This document shows, one piece after another, positions 25,160 through 33,751 of a stretch of 64,000 nt of DNA (its first letter is position 1; every line of letters begins with the position of its first letter). The notes beneath the pieces were generated by a model. That model was given only the letters and a program-made list of their open reading frames with translations, was not told where the DNA came from and did no database searches. The stretch covers positions 744,001 to 808,000 of the forward strand of contig NZ_QXJC01000003.1 in NCBI RefSeq assembly GCF_003570885.1. The letters are read 5' to 3'. The translations under genes and the position numbers were made by a program. Source of the DNA: Simplicispira hankyongi. Lineage in GTDB: Bacteria > Pseudomonadota > Gammaproteobacteria > Burkholderiales > Burkholderiaceae_C.

Positions 25160-27166
25160 TCACACCCCAAAAGGATAGGTGTCGGCCAAGCCCTCGCCCA
25201 CTTTCATCGGCAACGGCGTCACTGCATGGGTTTCGTCGAACCAGATGTACTCGTCGAACTGGCTCGGGAGCACCGCATCGAAATAATGGCTCTGGCGCTC
25301 CGTCTCGGGACGATAGAGGACGCCGATCGCGCGTTCCAGCCGAGGCGCTGCCAAGCCACCGAGCAGGGCTTTGGACAGGGAGGGTTCACGCAACGGCAGC
25401 AAGAAGCACGCGATACCGCTTGCGTGAAACAGGGACTCGTAACTTCCCGGCAGGGCGGGTCGAACGGCCTTCACTTCCATAGGGCCATCCCAGTCGGTGG
25501 CGGCGGCCACGGTGCCTGCGTAGGTTCCGAAGCCCACCAGGCAGGCCGATTTCCCGAATTCCTGGCGACAGAGATGCCCGAGATTGAATTCCTCGCGCAG
25601 CGACATTTCGGTGGCGGCCGAATCGCCAACATGCGAGTTGTGTGCCCACACCACGGCCTTGCTCTGCGCGCCATGGAACGACAGCAGGTGCCGCAAGGTC
25701 GTGAACATGTGGGTATCGCGCAGATTCCAGGCCACGCGCGAACCGTAGTACATGGTGCAGTAGTAGCGCTCCGCCTGACTGACGACCCGCGCGTTTTGCA
25801 GCGCGTCCAGCAGGCGCTCGCCATCCTGGCCGATGTAGAGCGGGCTCTTTTGCTGCAGGTCGACGAGCATTTTCACGACGTCCGGCTCGCAGCTCCTGTA
25901 GCGCCTGGTCAATGCCGCCAGGCCATAGCTGGCGGGATCGGACTCCCAGGGGGTAAGACACCCGTAGCGCTGCCGCGCCACCTGCGCCGTCGGGGGATCG
26001 ACCCGGTCCAGATAGGCCAGCACCGCGTCGATGGAGCTGTACAGGCTGTAGAGGTCCAGCCCGTGGAACGCAGCGGGTTGCTTCGCCTGCGCATTGTGTT
26101 CGCGCAGCCAATCGACAAAGCCCCGCACTTCCTCGTTGCGCCACATCCAGGCGGGAAATCGGGCAACCCCGGACCAGGCCTGGCCGGGCGCCGCACCCGC
26201 GCGCACGGACCGATCGATCCGCGCCGCATCGGGCCAGTCGCCTTCAATGGCGACAAAGGAAAAACCCTTGCGGGCGATCAGCTCGCGCGTGATGCGCTCG
26301 CGCATGCGATAGAACTCGGAGGTGCCATGGGTGGCTTCACCCAGCAGCACGACACGCGCCTCGCCAACGCGCTGCAGCAGCGGCTCCAGATCGGCGGACT
26401 CGACCGAGTCGAACGCTTGGGCCGCTTCGGCCACAAGGCGCGCCAGCGCGGCGTCCGCAACAGCCGCCTCCTTGCCACCTGCCGGCCTGCGCCACATGGC
26501 ACCCGCATGCGGGTGCACGTGCGGCGCTTCCCCCAGCACCGGAGCCGGCCCGATGTCGGCCATGTCCTCGACACGAAACTGGTTGTCCGGCAAGCGCGTC
26601 ACACGCACCAGCTCCGCGACCTCGGGATCGTCCCCCAACGCCATGACAAGTCTCCCGCCCGGCACCAGCTGCTCTCTCAGCACGCGCGGAACGTGGCGGG
26701 CACTGGCGTGCACCACGATGGCATCGAACGGCGCCTCCTCCGGCCATCCCTGGGCCCCGCTGTCGTGGCGTATCTCGACGTTGTGGCAGTCCAGGCGCGC
26801 GAGCGTGGCCGTGGCCGCCAAGGCGGCCGGCCCCTGGGGCTCGACGCTGTAGACGCTCGCGCACAAACGCGACAACAGCGCCGTCACATACCCCACGCCA
26901 GTGCCGATCTCCAGCACCCTGTCCCGCGCCTGGAGGTCCAGTGCGGCCAGCATCACGCCCACCTCGCTCGGACGCGGCAGCAACCGACCATCCGGGATGG
27001 GCAGCGCGACATCGTCAAACCCGAATTCCAGCAATGCCTTGGGCACGAACTCCTCGCGCGGCACCTCGCGCATGGCGTCGAGCACGCGCTCAGCACGCAC
27101 ATTGCGGCCCACCACATACCGCTCCACCATGACAGCCCGGCGCCGAGAAAATTCCGAATGATTCAT
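25160..27166 (-). CDS. fusion of isoaspartyl methyltransferase (PCMT) and erythromycin-esterase-like domain
   Basis: A 668-residue two-domain protein. Residues about 1-215 form a PCMT domain with the SAM loop VLEIGTGVGYVTALLS near 80-95; PCMT repairs isoaspartate in aged proteins. Residues about 255-668 form an erythromycin-esterase-like domain with Glu277 and His280 (GEATHGTSEF) and His509/His512 (WAHNSHVGD), the positions used for catalysis by EreA/EreB-type enzymes. The natural substrate of such stress-associated domains is unknown and macrolide resistance should not be assumed. AGGAGG precedes ATG 27166. The context is a stress island; low-oxygen control is suggested by a box upstream. 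Confidence 0.88.
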   Translation of the reverse strand: MNHSEFSRRRAVMVERYVVGRNVRAERVLDAMREVPREEFVPKALLEFGFDDVALPIPDGRLLPRPSEVGVMLAALDLQARDRVLEIGTGVGYVTALLSRLCASVYSVEPQGPAALAATATLARLDCHNVEIRHDSGAQGWPEEAPFDAIVVHASARHVPRVLREQLVPGGRLVMALGDDPEVAELVRVTRLPDNQFRVEDMADIGPAPVLGEAPHVHPHAGAMWRRPAGGKEAAVADAALARLVAEAAQAFDSVESADLEPLLQRVGEARVVLLGEATHGTSEFYRMRERITRELIARKGFSFVAIEGDWPDAARIDRSVRAGAAPGQAWSGVARFPAWMWRNEEVRGFVDWLREHNAQAKQPAAFHGLDLYSLYSSIDAVLAYLDRVDPPTAQVARQRYGCLTPWESDPASYGLAALTRRYRSCEPDVVKMLVDLQQKSPLYIGQDGERLLDALQNARVVSQAERYYCTMYYGSRVAWNLRDTHMFTTLRHLLSFHGAQSKAVVWAHNSHVGDSAATEMSLREEFNLGHLCRQEFGKSACLVGFGTYAGTVAAATDWDGPMEVKAVRPALPGSYESLFHASGIACFLLPLREPSLSKALLGGLAAPRLERAIGVLYRPETERQSHYFDAVLPSQFDEYIWFDETHAVTPLPMKVGEGLADTYPFGV

Positions 27167-27248
27167 AGGGCTGCCTCCTGGAACGCAACGGCCATCCCAG
27201 CGATGGCAACGCAATGGCCTATGGTCTGCGAGACGCATTCACCAGGCA

Positions 27249-27262
27249 TTGAGTCGGCGCAA
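27249..27262 (-). promoter_or_regulatory. degenerate FNR/DNR-type box upstream of the PCMT-esterase gene
   Basis: On the minus strand TTGCGCCGACTCAA (one mismatch). GACCAT begins 22 bases downstream, a weak -10. Rest of the 273-bp gap 27167-27439 shows nothing else clear. Confidence 0.35.
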
Positions 27263-27439
27263 CCGGGACTCCCAAAAAGCACGCTGCGGCATTGCGGGAG
27301 CTGGAGGGCTGCTGCCTTGGCTACGTATGCAACTGCCTGGAACGGGGCGGCCGCAGCAGAGAGGCCAAGGCCGAGACGCTGCGGCACGCGCGGATGGCGC
27401 CGCTCAGGGTATTCTCAAATCCGATTTCAGGAGTCCCCC

Positions 27440-28606
27440 ATGATCGAACGCAGTCTTTTCAGCACAGACCATCGGAGCTTCGGCGAGAGCTTCGAGCGCT
27501 TCATCACCAAGGAAATCGCGCCGCACCATGCCGATTGGGAAGACCAGGGCTACGTGGACCGCGCGGTCTGGACCAAGGCCGGCGAGAACGGCTTTCTGTG
27601 CATGACGCTGCCCGAGGAATACGGCGGCGCGGGCGCGGACAAGCTCTATTCGGTGCTGCAGATGGAGGCCATTGCCCGCGCGGGCGCGAGCGGCGTCGGC
27701 TTTGGCCTGCACAGCGAAATCGTCGCCCCGTACATCCTGCACTACGGCACCGAGGAGCAGAAACAGAAGTACCTGCCCCAGCTTGCCAGTGGCGCCATGG
27801 TGGGGGCGATTGCCATGAGCGAGCCGGCCGCCGGCAGCGACCTGCAAGGCATCCGCAGCACCGCCATCAAGAGCGCGGACGGGGCGCACTATGCGCTGAA
27901 CGGCAGCAAAACCTTCATCACCAACGGCTGGCACGCGGACCTCATCATCGTCGTTGCCAAGACCGATCCAGCGGCGGGCGCCAAGGGGACCAGCCTGCTG
28001 CTGATCGAAGCCGGAATACCGGGCTTCGAGAAGGGCCAGCGCCTGAAGAAACTGGGCATGAAGGCGCAGGACACCTCGGAGCTTTTCTTCAACGACGTGC
28101 GGGTGCCGGCGGAAAACCTGCTGGGCGGCGCCGCCATGGAAGGCCGGGGCTTCATCTGCCTGATGGAGCAGCTCCCCTGGGAGCGTTTGCAGATTGCCAT
28201 CGGCGCCGTCGCATCCGCAGAAGCCGCCATCGGCTGGACGGTGGATTACGTGAACCAGCGCAAGGCCTTCGGCCAGAGCGTGGCAGCCTTCCAGAACACA
28301 CGCTTCAAGCTCGCCGAACTGCAAACCGAAGTGCAGGTAGCGCGCGTATTTGTCGACAAATGCTGCGAGCTGATACTGGCCAACCAGCTCGACACCCAGA
28401 CCGCCAGCATGGCCAAGTACTGGACCAGCGACCTGCAGTGCAAGGTGATGGACGAATGCGTGCAACTGCATGGCGGCTACGGCTACATGTGGGAATACCC
28501 CATCACTCGCGCCTACGCCGACGCACGCGTCCAGCGCATCTACGGCGGCACCAACGAAATCATGAAAGAAGTGATTGCACGCGGGATGGGACTGGGGGGC
28601 CAGTGA
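27440..28606 (+). CDS. acyl-CoA dehydrogenase
   Basis: A 388-residue FAD enzyme with the full family layout: MSEPAAGSDLQGIRSTA near residues 130-147, GSKTFITNGWHADLIIVVAKTD, EDTS-type loop (AQDTSELFFNDVRVPAENLLG) and the C-terminal QLHGGYGYMWEYPITRAYADARVQRIYGGTNEIMKEVIAR. The latter resembles short- and long-chain enzymes of the ACADL/ACDH_1 type. ATG 27440 follows CAGGAG. First of a plus-strand set with thiolase and FadJ-like genes, though a repeat and a separate promoter follow it. Confidence 0.93.
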   Translation: MIERSLFSTDHRSFGESFERFITKEIAPHHADWEDQGYVDRAVWTKAGENGFLCMTLPEEYGGAGADKLYSVLQMEAIARAGASGVGFGLHSEIVAPYILHYGTEEQKQKYLPQLASGAMVGAIAMSEPAAGSDLQGIRSTAIKSADGAHYALNGSKTFITNGWHADLIIVVAKTDPAAGAKGTSLLLIEAGIPGFEKGQRLKKLGMKAQDTSELFFNDVRVPAENLLGGAAMEGRGFICLMEQLPWERLQIAIGAVASAEAAIGWTVDYVNQRKAFGQSVAAFQNTRFKLAELQTEVQVARVFVDKCCELILANQLDTQTASMAKYWTSDLQCKVMDECVQLHGGYGYMWEYPITRAYADARVQRIYGGTNEIMKEVIARGMGLGGQ

Positions 28607-28611
28607 TGTTG

Positions 28612-28672
28612 CTTCACTATTAATAGCTGCCAGCGCTTACTGCATAAGCGCTAGAGGCCATTTTCACCAAAT
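28612..28672 (+). repeat. dispersed palindromic repeat, family A, copy 3
   Basis: Core CAGCGCTTACTGCATAAGCG, continuing CTAGAGGCC, with AATAGCTGC on the left. It follows directly after the acyl-CoA dehydrogenase stop, in the same orientation as the other copies. Confidence 0.8.
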
Positions 28673-28675
28673 AAT

Positions 28676-28730
28676 TGGTAATTGGGGTCAGATTCCAATT
28701 AATTGGCTGTTTGCTGCCCCTGAAGGCACC
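28676..28730. other. remnant-like sequence with GGGGTCAGATTCCAATTAA
   Basis: The stretch ATTGGTAATTGGGGTCAGATTCCAATTAATTGG has a short inverted repeat (CCAATTA/TAATTGG) and resembles the ends seen beside REP-associated transposases. No transposase is present. Assignment is tentative. Confidence 0.3.
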
Positions 28731-28773
28731 ACAAACCTCCCATACCTCTGGCACCGTGCTTTCTTGAATTAAA

Positions 28774-28786
28774 CAAAGCGTGCGCT
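28774..28786. promoter_or_regulatory. weak relative of the TetR motif in the thiolase promoter region
   Basis: CAAAGCGTGCGCT matches CAAAGCGTCTGCT (11074-11086) at 11 of 13 positions and contains the palindrome AGCG-TG-CGCT. The TAAATAATTTATACTG just downstream could hold the -10. Confidence 0.3.
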
Positions 28787-28838
28787 CAGTTAAATAATTT
28801 ATACTGATTTTCTGAATGCAACCCGGAGACCCCGCCCC

Positions 28839-30044
28839 ATGACCGAAGCCTATGTATTCGAAGCCCTGCGCACCCCGCGCGGCAAAGGCAAAAAAGACGG
28901 CAGCCTGCACGAAGTCAAGCCCATCACTTTGCTCACCGGCCTGCTCACCGAGCTGCAGGCGCGCCAGGGTTTTGACACGGCGGCGGTGGATGACATCGTC
29001 ATGGGCATCGTCTCGCCCATTGGTGAGCAGGGCTCGGTGCTGCCCAAGGTCGCGGCCATCAAGGCGGGTTGGGCGTTTACCACGGCGGGCGTGCAGATCA
29101 ACCGCTTCTGCGCCTCGGGCCTGGAGGCCGTGAACCTGGCGGCGCAGAAGGTGCGTTCCGGCTGGGAAGACCTGGTGGTGGCTGGCGGCGTCGAGAGCAT
29201 GAGCCGCGTGCCGATTGGCGCCGACGGCGGCGCCTGGGCTCAGGACCCCGAGACCAACTCGGCCACGCTGTTTGTGCCACAAGGCATTGGCGCCGACCTG
29301 ATTGCCACGCTCGACGGCTTCACACGCGAAGACGTGGACGCGTTCGCGCTCGAATCCCAACGCCGCGCCACCGCTGCACGCGCGGCCGGCTACTTCAAGC
29401 CATCGGTGGTGCCGGTGCGCGATGCCCTGGGCCTGGTGATTCTGGAAGAAGACGAATTCATCAAACCCCAGACCACGATGGAGGCGCTCGCCGGCCTCAA
29501 GCCCTCGTTTGCGCAACTCGGCGCCATGGGGTTTGACGCCGTGGCGCTGCAACGCTACCCGCAGGTGGAACGCATCCACCACGTGCACCACGCGGGCAAC
29601 GCATCGGGCATCGTCGATGGCGCGGCGGCCGTGCTCATCGGCAACGAAGCAGCAGCCAAGTCGCAGAACCTCACGCCGCGCGCGCGCATCGTCGCCACCG
29701 CCCTCTCGGGCGCCGACCCGACCATCATGCTCACCGGCCCCGTGCCGGCAACGAAAAAGGCGCTGGCACGCGCCGGCATGACGGTTGACCAGATCGACTT
29801 GTTCGAAGTGAACGAAGCCTTTGCCGCCGTGCCCATGCGCTTCATGCGCGAGCTGGACGTGCCGCACGAGAAGGTCAACGTCAACGGCGGCGCCATTGCC
29901 ATGGGCCACCCGCTGGGCGCCACCGGCGCCATGCTGCTGGGCACGCTGGTCGATGAACTGCACCGGCGCCAGTTGCGCTACGGGCTTATCACGCTGTGCG
30001 TCGGCGGGGGCATGGGGATTGCCACCATCGTAGAAAGGATCTAG
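28839..30044 (+). CDS. acetyl-CoA C-acetyl/acyltransferase (thiolase)
   Basis: A 401-residue thiolase: the nucleophile Cys is in [15 protein letters not shown] (near residue 90), the His in [12 protein letters not shown] region and [16 protein letters not shown], and the second Cys in LCVGGGMG. It makes or cleaves 3-ketoacyl-CoA. GGAG-like purines (CCGGAGACCCC) precede ATG 28839. It pairs with the FadJ-like gene 140 bp downstream, so the two give hydratase, dehydrogenase and thiolase activities. Confidence 0.95.
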   Translation: MTEAYVFEALRTPRGKGKKDGSLHEVKPITLLTGLLTELQARQGFDTAAVDDIVMGIVSPIGEQGSVLPKVAAIKAGWAFTTAGVQINRFCASGLEAVNLAAQKVRSGWEDLVVAGGVESMSRVPIGADGGAWAQDPETNSATLFVPQGIGADLIATLDGFTREDVDAFALESQRRATAARAAGYFKPSVVPVRDALGLVILEEDEFIKPQTTMEALAGLKPSFAQLGAMGFDAVALQRYPQVERIHHVHHAGNASGIVDGAAAVLIGNEAAAKSQNLTPRARIVATALSGADPTIMLTGPVPATKKALARAGMTVDQIDLFEVNEAFAAVPMRFMRELDVPHEKVNVNGGAIAMGHPLGATGAMLLGTLVDELHRRQLRYGLITLCVGGGMGIATIVERI

Positions 30045-30125
30045 CTCCCCCTGTGCCGCTTTGCGGCTTCCCCCTGAGGGGGACGGCTCCAGCGGACTGG
30101 CGAAGCCAGATCCGCGTTGCCACTG
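30044..30125 (+). repeat. dispersed repeat, family B, copy 2 (thiolase-fadJ gap)
   Basis: CTTCCCCCTGAGGGGGACGG, then CTCCAGCGGACTGGCGAAGCC and AGATCCGCG, aligning with 11993-12078. It begins at the thiolase stop codon. Confidence 0.75.
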
Positions 30126-30183
30126 GCTTAGGGCAACGGTTCGCTTCTCCAAGCGCAGTCATTCATCAGATAGAGACACCACC

Positions 30184-32337
30184 ATGCAAACCATTCGCTA
30201 CGAACTTCTGGACACCGCTTCCGGCAAAGTTGCCCTGGTCACGTTTGACGAAGCGGGCTCGCCCGTCAACACCATGTGCCGCCAGTGGCAGGACGACCTC
30301 ATCGAACTGGTGGCGCAGGTGCAGCAGGACCGCACGCAGCTCTCGGGCATCGTGCTGGCGTCGGCCAAGACCAGCTTCTTCGCCGGCGCCGACCTGAAGG
30401 CCACCATGCGCGCCACGGCGGACGACGCCCAGGCCGGGTTTGCCGCCATCGAGCGCATGAAGCAGCAGTTCCGCACGCTCGAAACCCTGGGCATCCCGGT
30501 AGTGGCGTGCCTCAACGGCGCGGCGCTCGGCGGCGGCTGGGAAGTGGCGCTGATTGCCCACCACCGGATTGCGCTCGACAACCCAAAAATCCAGTTTGGC
30601 CTGCCCGAAGTGACCCTGGGCCTGATCCCCGGCGCGACCGGCATCACCAAAATGACGCGCCTGCTCGGCCTGATGGGGGCGCAGCCGTATTTGCTGGAGG
30701 GCAAGCTTTTCAACCCGCAAGAAGCCGTGAAACTGGGCCTGGTGCACGCCACCGTGGCGACACCGCAAGAGCTGCTGCCGGCGGCCCTGGCCTGGATTGC
30801 CGCCAACCCCAAGGCGCAGCAGCCCTGGGACGACAAAAACTACAAGATCCCTGGCGGCACGCCTGCCAATCCCCAAATCGCCAACGCCTTGGTCGTGGCG
30901 CCCGCCATGCTCAAGAAAACCACGCGCGGACGCTACCCCGCGCCCGAGGCGGCGCTGGCCTGCATGGTGGAAGGCGCGATGGTGGACTACGACACCGCCC
31001 TGCGCATCGAGAGCCGGGCGCTGGCCAAAATCATGAGCGGCCAGGTGGCGCGCAACATGGTCAGCACCTTCTTCTTCGACATGAACGCCGTGAAAAGCGG
31101 GCGCTCCCGCCCCGGCAACGCGCCGCGCACCAAGCTCGCCAAAGTGGGCGTGCTCGGCGCCGGCATGATGGGCGCAGGCATCGCCTGGGCGCAGGCCAGC
31201 AAGGGCATCGCCACGGTGCTCAAGGACGTGAGCCAGGAGAAGGCCGACGCCGGCAAAGCGTACAGCGCCAGCCTGGCGGAAAAACGCGTCGCCAAGGGCC
31301 GCATGGATGCCGCCAAGGCGCAGGCGCTGCTGGCGCGCATCACCCCCACGGCCGACGCAGCAGACCTCGCTGGCTGCGAACTCATCATCGAAGCCGTGTT
31401 CGAGAACCGCGAACTCAAGGCCCAGGTGACGCGCGAGGCCGAGCCGCAGCTCGCGCCCGGCGGCTTCTTTGCCAGCAACACCTCCACCCTGCCCATCTCG
31501 GGCCTGGCGCAGGCCAGCAGCAACCCGGCCAAATTCATCGGCATCCACTTCTTCAGCCCCGTGGACAAGATGAAGCTGGTCGAAATCATCCGTGGCAAGC
31601 ACACGGACGATGAGACCGTGGCCCGCGCCTTCGACTACGTGCAGCAGTTGGGCAAGCTGCCCATCGTGGTCAACGACTCGCGCGGCTTCTACACCAGCCG
31701 CACCTTCGGCACCTACGTCATGGAAGGCGCTGCCATGTTGGGCGAAGGCCTTCCTGCCGCCCTCATTGAAAACGCCGCCATGCAGGCCGGTATGCCCGTG
31801 GGCCCACTGGCGGTGCTGGACGAAACCGCGCTGACGCTGAGCGTGCATGTACTGGACCAGACGCGCGCTGATTTCGCGGCGGAAGGTAAGACTTACGAAG
31901 CGACGCCCGGCGAGTTGCTGGTCGAGCGCATGGTGAAGGAACTCAAGCGCCCCGGCCGCGCCGGCGGGGGCGGCTTCTACGACTACCCTGCGGGGGAGAA
32001 AAAGCACCTGTGGCCAGAACTGCGCGGCCTGTTCGAAAAACCAAGCGTCGCCTGGAACGTGCAGGAGATCCAGGACCGCCTGCTCTACCGCCAGGCCATC
32101 GAAACGGCGCGCTGCCTGGCCGAAGGCGTGCTGACCAGCGCGCATGACGCCAACATCGGGTCGATTTTTGGCATCGGCTTCCCGGCATGGACGGGGGGAG
32201 CGATGCAGTTCATTTACGGGACTGGCGTCGAGGCATTCTTGCGCCGGGCCGACGAACTCGCGGCGAAGTACGGGGCGGGATTCGCCTTGGATGCGCGGGC
32301 ACGCGAGGCCCTCAAGAAGTTTCAGCCGACGTATTGA
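30184..32337 (+). CDS. 3-hydroxyacyl-CoA dehydrogenase / enoyl-CoA hydratase, FadJ-like
   Basis: A 717-residue bifunctional enzyme. The N-terminal crotonase domain (residues about 1-300) has FFAGADLKATM and LNGAALGGGWEVALIAHHRI. The dehydrogenase domain starts near 315 with the NAD loop VGVLGAGMMGAGIAWAQ, then SNTSTLPISGLA and GIHFFSPVDKMKLVEII with the catalytic His. It carries steps 2 and 3 of beta-oxidation. ATG 30184 follows the repeat region; the 30061 reading is repeat sequence. Plausibly in the same unit as the thiolase. Confidence 0.95.
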   Translation: MQTIRYELLDTASGKVALVTFDEAGSPVNTMCRQWQDDLIELVAQVQQDRTQLSGIVLASAKTSFFAGADLKATMRATADDAQAGFAAIERMKQQFRTLETLGIPVVACLNGAALGGGWEVALIAHHRIALDNPKIQFGLPEVTLGLIPGATGITKMTRLLGLMGAQPYLLEGKLFNPQEAVKLGLVHATVATPQELLPAALAWIAANPKAQQPWDDKNYKIPGGTPANPQIANALVVAPAMLKKTTRGRYPAPEAALACMVEGAMVDYDTALRIESRALAKIMSGQVARNMVSTFFFDMNAVKSGRSRPGNAPRTKLAKVGVLGAGMMGAGIAWAQASKGIATVLKDVSQEKADAGKAYSASLAEKRVAKGRMDAAKAQALLARITPTADAADLAGCELIIEAVFENRELKAQVTREAEPQLAPGGFFASNTSTLPISGLAQASSNPAKFIGIHFFSPVDKMKLVEIIRGKHTDDETVARAFDYVQQLGKLPIVVNDSRGFYTSRTFGTYVMEGAAMLGEGLPAALIENAAMQAGMPVGPLAVLDETALTLSVHVLDQTRADFAAEGKTYEATPGELLVERMVKELKRPGRAGGGGFYDYPAGEKKHLWPELRGLFEKPSVAWNVQEIQDRLLYRQAIETARCLAEGVLTSAHDANIGSIFGIGFPAWTGGAMQFIYGTGVEAFLRRADELAAKYGAGFALDARAREALKKFQPTY

Positions 32338-32400
32338 AGCGGCTGTCCGGCAACAGCGGCGGGCGCATGAGGTAAAACTCCCAACGAAGTCCTCTTTTTT

Positions 32401-32437
32401 CCTTGCATTTTGACTGTCAGGCAATCAAAATGCAAGG
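32401..32437. promoter_or_regulatory. perfect 13-bp inverted repeat abutting the AAA/DUF4143 start codon
   Basis: CCTTGCATTTTGA (32401-32413), 11-base spacer, then TCAAAATGCAAGG (32425-32437) directly followed by ATG. In mRNA this would hide the start; as DNA it is a typical dimer operator. Confidence 0.75.
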
Positions 32438-33607
32438 ATGTTTACCCGCCAATTGCATGCCCTGTTGACCGAACGCCTCGCGTTCTACCCCGGCATCGTC
32501 CTGCTGGGCCCGCGCCAGGTGGGCAAGACGACCCTGGCCAGGGCGATCGCCGCGCAGCACCCCGGCGCGCTGTTCCTCGACCTGGAACGGCCCGCTGACC
32601 GGGCGCAGTTGGCGGAGCCCGAACTCTTCCTGGCGCAGCACCGGGATCGCCTGGTGGTGATGGACGAAGTGCAGATGCTGCCCGACCTGTTCACCCACCT
32701 GCGGCCCGAGATTGACGCCGACCGGCGGCCGGGGCGCTTTCTGCTGCTAGGGTCCGCCAGCGGCGCGCTGCTGCGCCAGCGCTCCGAGTCGCTGGCGGGG
32801 CGCGTGGGCTATATGGAGCTGACGCCCCTGCTGGCCAGCGAGGTGGCGGCCACCAACGACTTGAGCGACCTGCAAAAACTGTGGCACCGAGGCGGTTTTC
32901 CGCTGGCGCACCTGGCACCCAGCGACAGGCTGGCCTACGCTTGGCGGCAGGATTTCATTCAGACCTTTTTGCAGCGCGACCTGCCGCAGATGGGCGTGAC
33001 CGTGGCGGCGGATGCGCTGCACCGCTTCTGGCGCATGCTGGCGCATCTGCAAGGGCAACTATTCAATGCCTCGCAGTTGGGGCAGTCGTTGGGCGGCGCG
33101 TCGCACACCACCGCCGCCCGCTACCTGGACCTGCTGGTGGACACCATGCTGGTGCGCCGGCTGGAGCCGCATTTGCCCAACGTGGGCAAGCGCCTGGTGA
33201 AATCGCCCAAGACCTACATCCGCGACAGCGGCCTGCTGCACGCGCTGCTGAACATCGCCAGCCTGTCGGACCTGCAGGGCCACCCCATCGTTGGTGCTTC
33301 GTGGGAAGGGTTTGTGCTGGAGCAGGTCGCGGCGCATCTGCCCGAGGGCGCGCAACTGGGCTTCTACCGCACGGCGGCCGGCGCCGAGATGGACATCGTC
33401 GTGCAGGCCGGGCAGCGCCGCCTGGCTATTGAGGTGAAATTCTCGTCTGCACCGACGGTGACCAAGGGCTTCTGGCATGCGCGCGAAGACCTTCAGCCCA
33501 CGCGCACGGTGGTGGTGGCGCCGGTGGAGCGGCGTTATCCACTCAAGGAGGGGGTCGAGGTAGTGCCGGTGAGTGCCATTGCACCATTGCTGGCTGGACT
33601 GGGTTGA
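32438..33607 (+). CDS. AAA ATPase with C-terminal DUF4143 (AAA_14 family)
   Basis: A 389-residue protein. The N-terminal ATPase has Walker A GPRQVGKTT near residues 26-34 and Walker B RLVVMDEVQMLPDL near 75. Arginine-rich region RFLLLGSASGALLRQRSESLAGRVGYMEL follows, then a helical winged part (residues about 190-260) and the DUF4143 domain (AIEVKFSSAPTVTKGFWHA), which looks nuclease-like (E-V-K). This large family has no settled function. It stands alone, flanked by a perfect palindrome and a family A repeat. No Shine-Dalgarno site is spaced normally from ATG 32438, where AAGG abuts the codon. Confidence 0.9.
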   Translation: MFTRQLHALLTERLAFYPGIVLLGPRQVGKTTLARAIAAQHPGALFLDLERPADRAQLAEPELFLAQHRDRLVVMDEVQMLPDLFTHLRPEIDADRRPGRFLLLGSASGALLRQRSESLAGRVGYMELTPLLASEVAATNDLSDLQKLWHRGGFPLAHLAPSDRLAYAWRQDFIQTFLQRDLPQMGVTVAADALHRFWRMLAHLQGQLFNASQLGQSLGGASHTTAARYLDLLVDTMLVRRLEPHLPNVGKRLVKSPKTYIRDSGLLHALLNIASLSDLQGHPIVGASWEGFVLEQVAAHLPEGAQLGFYRTAAGAEMDIVVQAGQRRLAIEVKFSSAPTVTKGFWHAREDLQPTRTVVVAPVERRYPLKEGVEVVPVSAIAPLLAGLG

Positions 33608-33662
33608 GCCTGGGGGCAGGTCTCCTGCGCGACGCTCGCCGAAGGCAGCATAGTCTGGAGAA

Positions 33663-33737
33663 TCAAAATGCTATTAACTATGTAGCTAATGGCGCTTACC
33701 CATCAAGCGCTAGAGCCTAAAACAGTCAAAATTTCCT
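33663..33737 (+). repeat. dispersed palindromic repeat, family A, copy 4
   Basis: Core TGGCGCTTACCCATCAAGCG, continuing CTAGAGCC, with TGTAGCTAA on the left and CAAAATTTCC on the right. It lies between convergent genes and directly behind the kdpE stop. Confidence 0.75.
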
Positions 33738-33751
33738 ATCCCGTGACCGGC

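Noticed and set aside
25160-27166. Calling the PCMT-esterase protein a macrolide resistance determinant
   Set aside because: Domain similarity alone does not show antibiotic hydrolysis, and the context is stress response.
28676-28730. Insertion sequence
   Set aside because: Only a terminal-like string is present; there is no transposase gene or target duplication visible.
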